The notes: generated by a model from the sequence alone, not told the origin. DNA of 64,000 nucleotides from Candidatus Ruminococcus avistercoris (GCA_019120315.1 DWVJ01000031.1:84410-148409), one strand, 5' to 3'. Shown: positions 19,692 to 30,443, counted from the first letter of the stretch. Program-made: numbers and translations.

Positions 19692-21071
19692 TTAATTTTT
19701 TTCTTCACGGACCGGAAAAGAAACGGTAAACCTGCTTCCCACATGTTCCACACTCTCCACGTTCACTTCCGCCTTATGAATTCTGGCAATCTGACGCACC
19801 ATGGACAGTCCCAGGCCCAGGCCGCCTTTTTCCCGTGAACGGGATTTATCGACGCGGTAAAAACGGTTCCAGATATGAGGCAGGTCTTCGGCCGAGATGC
19901 CGATTCCGTTGTCCGTCACAGAAAAAAGGACGCTTTTCTCCTTTTGTCTTAGCGATACCTGGATATATCCGTTCTCCCGTCCATACCGATAGCTGTTGCG
20001 GATCAGATTGGATATCATCCTGGAAAACAAAGTGGCGTCCGCCATCAAAGTGATACCCGGTTCGATCTCCCGGCTCAAAGAGATATTGTTTTCCGGAACC
20101 TCCGCCTGCTCGTCACAGACTGATTCCACCAAGGCGCTGATATCCGTCGGATACAGCTGTACATCCTGAATACGCTGCTCTAATCTGGTGAAAGCCAGCA
20201 GCGATTCGATCAGCTTCGACATCCGATAGCCCTGCCGCTGAATCGATCCGATACATTCATACAGTTCTTCCTCGCCGGACGCATTTTCCAGCGCGTACTC
20301 GCACTGAGCCAGAATCACCGCCACCGGCGTGCGAAGTTCATGAGAGGCATCTGAGGTAAACTGTTTCTCCGCATTAAAGTTTTCTTCCAGCCGTTCAAAC
20401 ATAATATTAAATGTTTCCGACAGCTGTCCCAGTTCATCCCGGTTCTTTACTTCAATTCTGCGGCTCAGATCTCCGCTTTCCGCCACAGACTGCGCCGTCT
20501 GACTGATCCTGCGTATCGGCCGCAGGGACCGTCTGGCCAGCAGATATCCGCCGCCGGCAGCCAGAAAGATGAGAACAGGCAGCATGATCAGCGCTGCCGT
20601 GCGCAGCGCTTCCTGACTGATGGTACTGCCCGAAACGGGAATGACGCTTCGCAGCCACAGATCGGGATCGGGTGAAAACGAAAGCTTCCGGTCCATCAGG
20701 TAGTACTGTTCCCCTCCGGCGTTGACCTTTTTCTCCTGTCCGTTTTCAAAAGGAATCTGCATCAGACGCTCCGCCGGCAGATACCCGGTGATGATTCCTC
20801 CGTCTTCCGCCGCCAGGATGGAATAGACGTTATCTTCATAAGTCCTGAAATCATCATCCAGCTCCAGCACCCCGTCATCGTAGCTGACTTCCCCTGCGAT
20901 TTCATGAAATACCCGCTGCAGAACATTTCTGGAATTCCGGACCGTCACGGAACTGGACGCCAGCGCGAGGAAACCGAACATAAGGCATGCCAGCAGAATC
21001 ATACTGAACGTAAACCACAGAGTCAGTTTTGATTTGATGGACATTTGTCTTTTCCTTTGTCTCTTTTTCAT
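19692..21071 (-). CDS. Sensor histidine kinase (HAMP, HisKA, HATPase)
   Basis: FTSDASHELRTPVAVILAQ; SRMISNLIRNSYRYG; GLGLGLSMVRQIARIH. Confidence 0.95.
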   Translation of the reverse strand: MKKRQRKRQMSIKSKLTLWFTFSMILLACLMFGFLALASSSVTVRNSRNVLQRVFHEIAGEVSYDDGVLELDDDFRTYEDNVYSILAAEDGGIITGYLPAERLMQIPFENGQEKKVNAGGEQYYLMDRKLSFSPDPDLWLRSVIPVSGSTISQEALRTAALIMLPVLIFLAAGGGYLLARRSLRPIRRISQTAQSVAESGDLSRRIEVKNRDELGQLSETFNIMFERLEENFNAEKQFTSDASHELRTPVAVILAQCEYALENASGEEELYECIGSIQRQGYRMSKLIESLLAFTRLEQRIQDVQLYPTDISALVESVCDEQAEVPENNISLSREIEPGITLMADATLFSRMISNLIRNSYRYGRENGYIQVSLRQKEKSVLFSVTDNGIGISAEDLPHIWNRFYRVDKSRSREKGGLGLGLSMVRQIARIHKAEVNVESVEHVGSRFTVSFPVREEKN

Positions 21072-21751
21072 ATACTTTCCTTCATCTGATAGCCCACACC
21101 ACGGACGGTATGGATCAGTTTCGAATCATATCCGTCGTCGATTTTCTTTCTCAGATAAGTAATATAAACATCCACCACGTTGGTGCCGCCGTCATAGTCG
21201 AAATTCCACACATTGTCCTCAATTTTCTGTCTGGACAGCACTTTTCCTTTATTTCGCAGAAGATACTCCAGCAGGGCGAATTCCCTGGCTGTCAGTTTAA
21301 TTTCTTTCCCCGCCCGGCATACTCTGTGACTTTGCGTGTCCAGCGTGAGATCGGCGATGGAGTACACATTGGTGGGATTCTGCGAGCTGGTTCGTGTCAT
21401 AGCCCGGATCCGGGCCGTCAGCTCATCAAAGGAGAAGGGTTTGATCAGATAATCGTTGGCTCCCATATCCAGTCCCAGAACTCTGTCGGCAACGGTGTCC
21501 CTGGCCGTCAGGAAAATGACCGGCGTCAGATTATTCTTTTTGCGCAGCGATGCAACCACCTGCAGCCCGTCCATCTTCGGCATCATGATATCCAGTATGG
21601 CCGCGTCATAGTCCGCCGCCTCCAGATAGGCCAGAGCCTCCTCGCCGTCAAAACAGGCGTCCACCGCATACCCCTCCGCCGTCAGTCTCTTTACCATAAT
21701 TTTATTTAAATCTCCATCATCCTCCGCGATCAGTATCCGCATGCTTCTCAC
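21068..21751 (-). CDS. OmpR-family response regulator
   Basis: MRILIAEDDGDLNKIMVKRLTAEGY...ILDIMMPKMDGLQV; winged-helix C-terminus. Confidence 0.96.
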   Translation of the reverse strand: MRSMRILIAEDDGDLNKIMVKRLTAEGYAVDACFDGEEALAYLEAADYDAAILDIMMPKMDGLQVVASLRKKNNLTPVIFLTARDTVADRVLGLDMGANDYLIKPFSFDELTARIRAMTRTSSQNPTNVYSIADLTLDTQSHRVCRAGKEIKLTAREFALLEYLLRNKGKVLSRQKIEDNVWNFDYDGGTNVVDVYITYLRKKIDDGYDSKLIHTVRGVGYQMKESI

Positions 21752-21797
21752 CTCCGGTTTTATCTTACACGATCCGCATTAAAACAGGATTAGAAAA

Positions 21798-22238
21798 TCA
21801 CAGCTGATCCAGGACGATGGTAAAGGGACCGTCGTTGACAAGGGAAACCTGCATCTGCGCGCCAAAGACGCCGCCTTCCACCATATCGACATATTCTTTG
21901 GCTTTTTCCAGCATATACTCATAGAGCGGTTCAGCCAGATCCGGGGAAGCGGCCTCGATAAAGCTGGGCCGGTTTCCTTTCTTACAGTTGGCATAGAGGG
22001 TAAACTGAGAAACCAGCAGCAGCTCTCCCCCCACGTCCAGCAGGGATAAATTTGTTTTTCCCTTTTCGTCTTCAAAGATCCGAAGATCAACCAGCTTTTT
22101 TAGATAACGGTCCGCCGTCTCTTTCGTGTCCTCCGGTGCGATACCCACAAATACCAACAGTCCCTTGTATATTTCTCCCACGGTTTTGCCCTCTACCGTT
22201 ACTTTGGCTTCCTTTACTCTTTGTATCACCAGTTTCAT
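21798..22238 (-). CDS. dtd: D-aminoacyl-tRNA deacylase
   Basis: [50 protein letters not shown]. Confidence 0.97.
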   Translation of the reverse strand: MKLVIQRVKEAKVTVEGKTVGEIYKGLLVFVGIAPEDTKETADRYLKKLVDLRIFEDEKGKTNLSLLDVGGELLLVSQFTLYANCKKGNRPSFIEAASPDLAEPLYEYMLEKAKEYVDMVEGGVFGAQMQVSLVNDGPFTIVLDQL

Positions 22239-22407
22239 ATAGTCCTCCTTATCTGACGGTACCTTTTCCGTCAATAAATAATATTCCTGATCCTATTATC
22301 CATGATACCATAATTTCCCTTCCTTATGCCATTGTTCCCTAAAAAAATCATTTCCTTTTAAGCTAATTTCAAGTATAATACCCAAAGGACAGAAAGGAGA
22401 ACACATT

Positions 22408-23139
22408 ATGAAACTGCAGCAGCTTCTCAGCTATACACGAAAAGCCGTGGATGAATATCAGATGATCGAGACAGGCGATAAGATCGCCGTAGGAATCTCA
22501 GGCGGGAAAGACAGCCTGACGCTTTTGTATGCCCTGCACGGGCTGAAACGGTTCTATCCCCGCCCCTTTACCATAGAAGCCATCACCGTTGACCTGGGAC
22601 ACCCAGGCTTTCATCTGGATCGGATCGCGGATCTTTGCCGCACTCTGGAAGTGCCTTATACTGTCGTACACACCGACATCGCCAGAATTATTTTCGATGA
22701 GCGAAAAGAAACCAACCCCTGCTCCCTCTGTGCAAAAATGCGCAAAGGAGCGTTGAATGAAGCCATAAAAAAAGCAGGCTGCAATAAAGTAGCCTACGCG
22801 CACCATAAGGATGATATCATTGAAACCATGCTCATGTCTTTGATCTATGAAGGGCGGTTTCATTCCTTTTCCCCGAAAACTTATCTGGACCGTATGGATC
22901 TGACTGTGATCCGTCCCCTCATGTTTGTGGATGAAATGGATGTCCGCGGTTTTCAGAAGCTGTATCAGCTTCCCGTGGAAAAAAGCGCCTGTCCCGCAGA
23001 CGGCCACACCAAACGGGAATACGTCAAAAATCTGATCCGGCAGCTGACCGCAGAAAATCCGGGCGTCAGAGAGAGGATGTTTGCCGCTGTAATCAACGGC
23101 AATATCCCCGGCTGGCCTGCCCGGACTTCCGGAAAATAA
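22408..23139 (+). CDS. TtcA/TilS-like tRNA thiolation ATP pyrophosphatase
   Basis: IAVGISGGKDSLTLLYAL (PP-loop), CSLCAKMRKGALNEAIKKAGCNKVAYAHHKDD. Confidence 0.92.
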   Translation: MKLQQLLSYTRKAVDEYQMIETGDKIAVGISGGKDSLTLLYALHGLKRFYPRPFTIEAITVDLGHPGFHLDRIADLCRTLEVPYTVVHTDIARIIFDERKETNPCSLCAKMRKGALNEAIKKAGCNKVAYAHHKDDIIETMLMSLIYEGRFHSFSPKTYLDRMDLTVIRPLMFVDEMDVRGFQKLYQLPVEKSACPADGHTKREYVKNLIRQLTAENPGVRERMFAAVINGNIPGWPARTSGK

Positions 23140-23147
23140 GAGAATGT

Positions 23148-23777
23148 TTACTCTCTGCTTTCGCGCTGTGCGATGGCATTCTTTATCATGGCGATGCATC
23201 CGTCGATACCAAACCGTCCGCTGTCAAGGCACATATGGTAGCTGGAGGCGTCGCCCCATTTTTTATTGCTGTAATAGTTATAATAGCTGGCTCGTTTTTT
23301 ATCCGTCTTGGTGATCCGATCCTTGGCTTTGGCATCTGTCAGATCGTATTTTTGCGCAATCCGGCGGATCCGGTTTTTCATACTGCTGTGGATATACACG
23401 CTGATGCAGTTGCTGTACTCCTCCAGCGCATAATCCGCACACCTTCCGACGATCACGCAGGGTCCTTCATTGGCAATCGCCTTGATGGCGTTGAACTGAG
23501 CCAGGAAGATCTTCTGATTGATCGGCATATCCGTAAAGGACGAAGAAGTGTAGCCGAAGGAATAAGTGTCCATAACCAGGGAATACAGGAAACTGTTGGT
23601 GGGCTTTTCATCATGATTCTCAAAAAGCTCCTCGCAGATACCGCTGTCCTTGGCTGCCCTGGACAGTAATTCTTTATCATAAAAAGGGATCTCCAGCTCT
23701 TCCGCCAGTTTCTTCCCGATTTCTCTTCCGCCGCTTCCGTACTGCCGGCTGATGGTGATGATCGTGTTGGTTTTCAT
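23148..23777 (-). CDS. Cytidylate kinase-like family protein
   Basis: IITISRQYGSGGREIGKKLAEELEIPFYDKELL. Confidence 0.9.
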   Translation of the reverse strand: MKTNTIITISRQYGSGGREIGKKLAEELEIPFYDKELLSRAAKDSGICEELFENHDEKPTNSFLYSLVMDTYSFGYTSSSFTDMPINQKIFLAQFNAIKAIANEGPCVIVGRCADYALEEYSNCISVYIHSSMKNRIRRIAQKYDLTDAKAKDRITKTDKKRASYYNYYSNKKWGDASSYHMCLDSGRFGIDGCIAMIKNAIAQRESRE

Positions 23778-23869
23778 ATCAATGCACTCCCTTCTCTGAT
23801 AAATTCTTGCAATAATGTCTTTCTTATCGCTTATTATACATTATTTTCACCGAAAAGTACACTAATATT

Positions 23870-24790
23870 TCATAATTTTCGTAATAATTGCTCAAAATAC
23901 TCCGGAAGTGGTGCAGTAAACTCCAGATATTCCCCGGTGACCGGATGAAGGAATCCCAAAACCATGGCGTGCAGACACTGCCCCTGGAGTCGAAAGGGAC
24001 ATTTTGCCGGCCCGTAAATCTCATCCCCCAGCAGCGGATGACCGATATGGGACATGTGCACCCGGATCTGATGCGTCCTGCCGGTTTCCAGCCTGCACTC
24101 GATATACGTGTAATCGCCGAACCGTTCCAGTACCCGGTAATGAGTGACAGCCCTTTTCCCGTTCCGGTAATTGACCGCCATTTTTTTCCGATCCACCGGA
24201 TGACGGCCGATGGGAGCGTCCACCGTGCCTTCGTCTTCCCTGATATTGTGATGAACGACGGCCCGGTACCGCCGGGTGATGGAATGCTCCTTCAGCTGCG
24301 CGGCCAACGACTGATGAGCCAGATCTGTCTTGCAGACCACCAGCGCCCCCGTCGTATCTTTGTCGATCCGATGGACAATTCCCGGCCGCTGTACGCCGTT
24401 AATCCCGGACAGCTGTCCCGAACAGTGGTACAAAAGGGCGTTGACCAGCGTTCCGCTGCTGTGGCCGGCAGAGGGATGCACCACCATGCCTTTGGGCTTG
24501 TTGACCACCAGAAGCTCCGGATCCTCGTAAAGAATATCCAAAGGGATATCCTCCGGCAGGATATCCACAGGTTCCTCATCGGGAAGCGTCACCATCACCC
24601 TGTCCTGTACATTCAGTTTAAAACTGGCTTTTTCCGGACGGTCATTCACCGTCACGTACCCTTCCTTAATCAGTTTTTGCAGATAAGAACGGGAAACCCC
24701 GTCCAGATAATCAGACAAAGCCTTATCCAGACGGGTTCCCTTAAGTTCCTCATTTATCGGAAGATGATATGTTTCCATCGTGTTTTCCAT
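23870..24790 (-). CDS. RluA-family pseudouridine synthase
   Basis: S4 domain N-terminus; GIVHRIDKDTTGALVVCKTD. Confidence 0.95.
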   Translation of the reverse strand: MENTMETYHLPINEELKGTRLDKALSDYLDGVSRSYLQKLIKEGYVTVNDRPEKASFKLNVQDRVMVTLPDEEPVDILPEDIPLDILYEDPELLVVNKPKGMVVHPSAGHSSGTLVNALLYHCSGQLSGINGVQRPGIVHRIDKDTTGALVVCKTDLAHQSLAAQLKEHSITRRYRAVVHHNIREDEGTVDAPIGRHPVDRKKMAVNYRNGKRAVTHYRVLERFGDYTYIECRLETGRTHQIRVHMSHIGHPLLGDEIYGPAKCPFRLQGQCLHAMVLGFLHPVTGEYLEFTAPLPEYFEQLLRKL

Positions 24791-25313
24791 CCTTTTTCAA
24801 AAAAGCAAAATCTTCCTCTTCCTTATAATAAAACAAAATAAAAAAGACGAGAAGGAATACCGATACTGTCACATAAATATCGGCCACATTAAAAACGGGG
24901 AAGTCGATGCAGGAAGCATAAAAGAAATCGACCACATAGTTCAGGCGAATCCGATCGATCAGATTTCCCACCGCTCCCGCGGCAATGCCCACCCCCAGCG
25001 CCGCCAGCGGCAGATAATGGCTTTGCTTTGGCAGGCGCAGGTAAAACCAGATGATAAAAATCAAAAACACCGCGCACAGCAGGATAAACACCCACTGCTG
25101 GTTCTGCAGGATGCCAAAAGCCGCGCCTCTGTTTTCCAGATAATGCAGCTGAAAGACGCCGGGAATCAGGATGATATCCGGCTGATCCTTCAGATGGAGG
25201 ACCGCCAGATGTTTCGTCCATTGATCCAGGGCGATCAGTACCAGCAGGCCAATCAGTCCCGTGATGTACCAAGCTGCACCCTTTTGCTGTCCTTTCCCAT
25301 ACTTCTCTTTCAT
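24750..25313 (-). CDS. lspA: Signal peptidase II
   Basis: ALDQWTKHLAV...ENRGAAFGIL...GNLIDRIRLNYVVDFF. Confidence 0.97.
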   Translation of the reverse strand: MKEKYGKGQQKGAAWYITGLIGLLVLIALDQWTKHLAVLHLKDQPDIILIPGVFQLHYLENRGAAFGILQNQQWVFILLCAVFLIFIIWFYLRLPKQSHYLPLAALGVGIAAGAVGNLIDRIRLNYVVDFFYASCIDFPVFNVADIYVTVSVFLLVFFILFYYKEEEDFAFLKKDGKHDGNISSSDK

Positions 25314-26413
25314 GCTCGATCTCCTGCCCCTAGAATGTAATCGATGGCGGACAGTATCTCCTCATCGGATACCGACCGGTCGATAATCCCATGACCTATC
25401 TGCTCCAGCAGAATAAACTTGACCTTGCCCTGCTCCATCTTCTTGTCAGATTTTGTCGCTTTTAAGACGTCCTGCGCTTTTGGCCCCTCAACAGTCACCG
25501 GCAGCTGGAACCACCTGTTTCCCTGCTCGATCAATGCGAGATCTTCCCGGCTGATCAGTCCTCTTTTCCAGGAAATCCAGGCTGCCGCCACCGTTCCCAG
25601 CGCTACGCACTGCCCGTGCTGCATCTGGAAATCCATCAGCTTTTCCACTGCATGCCCGATGGTATGGCCCAGATTCAAAACCGCTCTTTCTCCCTGCTCC
25701 GTAGGGTCGTTCTCCACCACTGCCTTTTTGATCCGGCAGCTTCCTTTAATCATATCAATCAGAACGTCTCCCTCTTTTGCCGCAATCTTTTCTCTGTTTT
25801 CCAGCACCCACCGGTAATAGTTCTCATCCCGGATCAGACCGGATTTCAAGACCTCGCCCATGCCGCTGGCAAACTGTACATCCGGCAGGGTCCGCAGTGT
25901 CTCCATGGCCATATAAACCAGCCGGGGCTGATGAAAAGCCCCCACCATGTTTTTGAACCGGTCGAAATCCACACCCGTTTTCCCGCCGATGCTGCTGTCC
26001 ACCTGCGCCAGCAGCGTGGTGGGGATCTGAATGAAATCGATCCCTCTCAGATAAGTGGCGGCGGCAAAGCCGGTCAGATCCCCTGTCACCCCTCCTCCGA
26101 GGGCTACCAGTACATCCTTTCGCTCAAAATGATGTTCGATCAGACTGGTATACAATTTCTTTACCGTATCCAGCGTCTTGTTTTCTTCTCCTGCTTCAAA
26201 AACAAAATCCGTCACCTGCGCAAACACCGGCTGCAGGCTGCTTCGCACCTTCTCCAGATAGAGCGGTGCGATACAGGTATCGGTGACAATGCAGGCCTTT
26301 CTTCCGGAATCGTACAGAGACGATACCGCTTCCTGCAGCCCGGAAAAGGTATCGTCCCAGACAATTTCATAACAAAATTCATGCTCCCGTTCCACAGTCA
26401 TCTGTTGTCTCAT
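25310..26413 (-). CDS. aroB: 3-dehydroquinate synthase
   Basis: VALGGGVTGDLTGFAAATYLRGIDFIQIPTTLLAQVDSSIGGKTGVD. Confidence 0.97.
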   Translation of the reverse strand: MRQQMTVEREHEFCYEIVWDDTFSGLQEAVSSLYDSGRKACIVTDTCIAPLYLEKVRSSLQPVFAQVTDFVFEAGEENKTLDTVKKLYTSLIEHHFERKDVLVALGGGVTGDLTGFAAATYLRGIDFIQIPTTLLAQVDSSIGGKTGVDFDRFKNMVGAFHQPRLVYMAMETLRTLPDVQFASGMGEVLKSGLIRDENYYRWVLENREKIAAKEGDVLIDMIKGSCRIKKAVVENDPTEQGERAVLNLGHTIGHAVEKLMDFQMQHGQCVALGTVAAAWISWKRGLISREDLALIEQGNRWFQLPVTVEGPKAQDVLKATKSDKKMEQGKVKFILLEQIGHGIIDRSVSDEEILSAIDYILGAGDRA

Positions 26414-26426
26414 CTTTTTCCTCCCG

Positions 26427-27179
26427 TCATCTGTAACGATTGATCCAAATCCGGCATCTCCCCTTTTTCGTTTGGGAAAGGATGCCCATATACTGAAATT
26501 TCCCCATTCCCCTCACGGAAACGATATCTTTCTCCTTCAGGGAATGGCCGTTGGAAGTTACCATTTTTCCGTTTACAAAGACCCGTCCGCCTTCGATCAG
26601 GCCTGTGATACCGCTTCTGGATGTAGCGAAGGCCGCGCCGATGACGCTGTCCAGCCGGGCAGAAGCCACCGTAGCCGTCAGCTCCTGATACGAACGTGCC
26701 GCATTCACCGAAGAAGGATCCACGGCTTTTACATAAACCATGCTTCTCCCCACACGGGTAAGTTCGCGGCAAATAAATTCTTCCATCCGCTGTACGCAAA
26801 AGACATAGGCGCACCCTTCTTCCGTCAGGATATCCCCAAGCATGCTTCTCTCGATTCCAAGATTCACAAGCGCTCCCAGATAATCCCGATGTCCCGGCGG
26901 CCGGCTGAATTTACGGTCCGCCGCCTCGATTTTCAAACAAACGATGGGAAAAGTCCATTCATAAGAAAGAGCATCAGGTATAAATGCTGTTATCTGACGC
27001 TCTGACATTTCATAACCACCGAAGGATCTTTGGCTGACGCCCCATCTGCGGACATCCAGGTTATTTATCATATGAAGTTCGTTCAGATCCAGGAAATCTG
27101 TAAATGTAACGATATCCCTCTGGTAAGCGCTGCAGCACAGTTCCTGAATCCTTTTTCTGAAAAACTCATCCTTATCCAT
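26427..27179 (-). CDS. YlmH-like S4-domain RNA-binding protein
   Basis: S4 domain: RLDSVIGAAFATSRSGITGLIEGGRVFVNGKMV; precedes SepF/YggS in typical order. Confidence 0.9.
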   Translation of the reverse strand: MDKDEFFRKRIQELCCSAYQRDIVTFTDFLDLNELHMINNLDVRRWGVSQRSFGGYEMSERQITAFIPDALSYEWTFPIVCLKIEAADRKFSRPPGHRDYLGALVNLGIERSMLGDILTEEGCAYVFCVQRMEEFICRELTRVGRSMVYVKAVDPSSVNAARSYQELTATVASARLDSVIGAAFATSRSGITGLIEGGRVFVNGKMVTSNGHSLKEKDIVSVRGMGKFQYMGILSQTKKGRCRIWINRYR

Positions 27180-27184
27180 AATAC

Positions 27185-27787
27185 TTAGAAACTGGTGCGG
27201 ATAGGCGGAAGATCGAAGGCGCCGCTTAAGATCTCCTGGATATCTCCGGAAACCTCCACATTATCCGGTGTAAGGATAAAGATATAACTGGAAATCTTCT
27301 GCAGTCCGCCGCCGATGGAGTAGCAGGAACCTGACGAAAAGTCGATAATTCTCTGGGCAACCTCCACATCGATTCCCTCCAGATTCAAAACTACGGTACA
27401 GTGCGCAATCAGCGTATCCGCGATATCTCTGGTGTCTTCCATAGAAGTCGGTTTGATCACGCAGACCTCCATAGTATTGCCTCCTGACTTTCTGCGCATC
27501 GGCGTAACCTTGCTGGAAGTTGTCGTCCTGCTCTGATGCTTGATCGGTTTTACCTCTTTGATGACGGTGTCGGTGTTTTTGGTCTTTTTGGCGGTTCTGG
27601 ATTTTTCAAAAGGATCGTCCAGATCATCCAGCTCGTCCAACTCCTGATCTTTGTCTTTTTTCTTGAAAAAATGACGTTTCGGTTTTTCTTCTTCTTCCTC
27701 CATATCTTCATCATCGAAGAACTCGTCGTCGTCATCATAGTCGTCATTTAAACGAATGGCATCCAAAAACTTGTCTAATACGCTCAT
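27185..27787 (-). CDS. sepF: Cell division protein SepF
   Basis: VCVIKPTSMEDTRDIADTLIAHCTVVLNLEGIDVEVAQRIIDFSSGSCYSIGG. Confidence 0.96.
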   Translation of the reverse strand: MSVLDKFLDAIRLNDDYDDDDEFFDDEDMEEEEEKPKRHFFKKKDKDQELDELDDLDDPFEKSRTAKKTKNTDTVIKEVKPIKHQSRTTTSSKVTPMRRKSGGNTMEVCVIKPTSMEDTRDIADTLIAHCTVVLNLEGIDVEVAQRIIDFSSGSCYSIGGGLQKISSYIFILTPDNVEVSGDIQEILSGAFDLPPIRTSF

Positions 27788-27796
27788 GTTATACTC

Positions 27797-28507
27797 CTAT
27801 CTGTTTTCCAATGGTTTCACTGAGTAATCCCTCTCGCCGAAAATGCCGGTCCCCACACGGACCATGGTGGCTCCTTCCTCAACTGCCACTTCATAATCTC
27901 CGGTCATACCCATACTCAGGATATTCACATTAACATTATTCATGTTTTTCCCCTTCATGTCAACACCTAATTGCCGCAATTTCCGGAAAACCGGACGATT
28001 TTCTTCCGGATCCGACACGTAAGGAGCGATTGTCATCAGTCCTTCTATCCGGATATTGGGAAGAGAGGAAATCTGTTTTGCCAGAGTCATTGCCTCATCA
28101 CAGCCGACTCCGTATTTGGATTCTTCTCCCGCCACATTTACTTCCAGCAAAATGGGAACGGTAACGTCCTTTTTGACAGCTTCCTGACTGATCGTTTCCG
28201 CCAGACGCAAAGAATCCACCGAATGAATCAGAGCAGTCTGTCCGACAATGTACTTCACCTTATTTCGCTGCAGATGACCGATCATATGCCACCGCACGTC
28301 GCCAGGCATCTCCTCATATTTCCGGGTAATTTCCTGAACTTTATTTTCTCCGAAATCCCGCTGCCCTGCATCATAAGCTTCCCGCATCATTTCCACCGGT
28401 TTCGTCTTACTGACAGCGATCAGTGTAACTTCATCAGGATCTCTCCCGACTCGTCTGCAGGCAGCTTCAATCCTTTCTCTCACCGTCTTCAGGTTTTCCT
28501 GTACCAT
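27797..28507 (-). CDS. YggS-family PLP homeostasis protein
   Basis: VTLIAVSKTKPVEMMREAYDAGQRDFGENKVQE; MGMTGDYEVAVEEGATMVRVGTGIFG. Confidence 0.96.
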   Translation of the reverse strand: MVQENLKTVRERIEAACRRVGRDPDEVTLIAVSKTKPVEMMREAYDAGQRDFGENKVQEITRKYEEMPGDVRWHMIGHLQRNKVKYIVGQTALIHSVDSLRLAETISQEAVKKDVTVPILLEVNVAGEESKYGVGCDEAMTLAKQISSLPNIRIEGLMTIAPYVSDPEENRPVFRKLRQLGVDMKGKNMNNVNVNILSMGMTGDYEVAVEEGATMVRVGTGIFGERDYSVKPLENR

Positions 28508-28530
28508 ACTGACACATCTCCTTTTACCAA

Positions 28531-29967
28531 TTAGTACAATATTTCCTCTTCTTTTACCGTGCTGCTGTCGTAAACAATATTATCGTAAAGGGCGATCCCG
28601 TAATCGGTGCCCGTTTCCACAATACAGTACTCTTCATTCTGATCGATAATAGATATCCTTCTAAAAACAGCGTACCCTCTGTTGGTGGAATAAACGCCCT
28701 CTAAGGGCATGGTATCCCGGATCGTATAACGCTCCGTGGAATTTGGTTTTACCAGCACATCTCCCTCCTCAAAGGCGGTCATATCCACATAATAGAAATC
28801 ATCCTGCTGTGCGTAGACGGTAGTGCTGACAAATTCCGTGGAATTTTCTCCGTCCGCTCCCTCGACTTCTTTGAGAAAACCGATTTCATCACTGTCATTT
28901 CCCGTCGTCTCATACCCTGTGGGTATCACGTAAAAGTCTTTATTCACAATGGAGGAAAGCGGGATTTTAAGCCCGGTCTCCGTATTGGTCACCAGTTCAA
29001 TCTCCACAAAACGATCCGACGCATACCGAATCATCCCATTGGTAAAGGTGATTTTCGCATAATAGCCGTCTTCTCTTGTGAGCAGTGTAAACTTGCCCGT
29101 CTGAGTCAGTCCGTCCTTTACAAAGCGGACGCGCATATTCTCTCTGCCGGCCAAAGACACCACCTGGGTATCGGAAAGGGGGATATAAAGGGACCACACC
29201 TCGCTGGTGATCAGCTTATAGACGTCGTCGCCCACTTCCACCGTATCTTTGCGCAGATTGCTCTGCTGATAAGATTTCTGATTAAAATCATCCAAAGTCA
29301 GATTTTCTTCTGTTACCTCTTCGTATCCGTCGCTGGAAAACTGGATCAGGCCGTCCGCCGGCGCGTAATTAACCGTCTCCCCACCGATGGTCTGCGGTTC
29401 GATGATATTCTGCCCTTCCTCCGTGCTCTGATCATTTTCATCCTTGTCCGTCTGCGAAGATGATCCGACGCTTTGCGGTACCTCACCCTCATAACGAATC
29501 AGACTGCCTTCCAGTTCATATTTGAAGCTGTAGGTGTCATAGAAATTATCAGAATCAAATCCATTGGCAAACCGAGCCACACTGGAGCGCACCTGCGCCA
29601 GCTGCTCATCGGTAAGCGGGACGGTACTTTCCGCCGCTTCTGTGCTTCCCACGGAATATACGGCGCCTTCTTTTTTCACTTTGGAATTATCCCTTGCATA
29701 ATAAGTGATATCCCCTGACGTGCTGCTTTGAATCACCTGTTCGGATCGCAGGATCAAGGCGGTATAGGTCTGATTGCGTGACAAAGGACCGCTGGTCACC
29801 TGGTAGGAGGTTACATGGGTTGCTGTCAGATACATAATAACACTGATCAGCATATAAATAAACAGTGCGCCAAACAACATGGTCCCGATATTCAGCGTTA
29901 TCACTTTTCTGATATCGGAAAGATGGATGTCCGGACGCTTCCACTTCTTTTTCCTTCGAGATGGCAA
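28531..29967 (-). CDS. HlyD-like secretion/efflux adaptor membrane protein
   Basis: Single TM N-terminus, ILRSEQVIQSSTSGDITYYARDNSKVKKEGAVYSVG; adjacent to yggS/sepF. Confidence 0.8.
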   Translation of the reverse strand: MPSRRKKKWKRPDIHLSDIRKVITLNIGTMLFGALFIYMLISVIMYLTATHVTSYQVTSGPLSRNQTYTALILRSEQVIQSSTSGDITYYARDNSKVKKEGAVYSVGSTEAAESTVPLTDEQLAQVRSSVARFANGFDSDNFYDTYSFKYELEGSLIRYEGEVPQSVGSSSQTDKDENDQSTEEGQNIIEPQTIGGETVNYAPADGLIQFSSDGYEEVTEENLTLDDFNQKSYQQSNLRKDTVEVGDDVYKLITSEVWSLYIPLSDTQVVSLAGRENMRVRFVKDGLTQTGKFTLLTREDGYYAKITFTNGMIRYASDRFVEIELVTNTETGLKIPLSSIVNKDFYVIPTGYETTGNDSDEIGFLKEVEGADGENSTEFVSTTVYAQQDDFYYVDMTAFEEGDVLVKPNSTERYTIRDTMPLEGVYSTNRGYAVFRRISIIDQNEEYCIVETGTDYGIALYDNIVYDSSTVKEEEILY

Positions 29968-30129
29968 TTTTATGCCTCCTTATCTTACTACTTATACTCC
30001 ATAACATTACATTGTTTTATTTTAGCATTTTCCTTACCATACCTCAAGATGAAATTTACGGTTTCGGAATACTTCCCGCAAAATCAGGGCAGACTGTAAA
30101 CAGACCAATGAAAATCAGGAGGAATGATC

Positions 30130-30351
30130 ATGAATACTTCAGGTTTGGATTACACTGCGCTGACCATTGCCCTTATAGGAGCCATAAACTGGGGACTGAT
30201 CGGATTTTTCCGCTTTGACCTGGTCGCGTTCCTCTGCGGCAATATGTCCTGGATTTCCAGAATCATCTATGCTCTGGTGGGACTTTCCGGTCTTTACCTT
30301 CTCACCATGTACGGAAGAATCGTCTCCGGAAGAAGCGCACAGAGTATCTGA
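30130..30351 (+). CDS. DUF378 family small membrane protein
   Basis: ALTIALIGAINWGLIGFFRFDLVAFL...RIIYALVGLSGLYLL. Confidence 0.9.
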   Translation: MNTSGLDYTALTIALIGAINWGLIGFFRFDLVAFLCGNMSWISRIIYALVGLSGLYLLTMYGRIVSGRSAQSI

Positions 30352-30356
30352 CCAGC

Positions 30357-30405
30357 GCGATACCTCGCTCATGCAAGCATAGCGGCCGCCCTCCGGGCGT
30401 ATCGC
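30357..30405. repeat. Nested palindromic element, three-way-junction-like
   Basis: gcgatac ... gtatcgc outer stem enclosing gctCatgc-aa-gcatagc and gccc-tcc-gggc hairpins. Confidence 0.7.
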
Positions 30406-30410
30406 ACAAA

Positions 30411-30443
30411 AAGAGGGGGCTGAAGACCTTTACTTCATCCCCC
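30411..30443. terminator. Terminator in convergent intergenic space
   Basis: agggggctgaag-acctttac-ttcatcccccgtatctttt. Confidence 0.7.
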
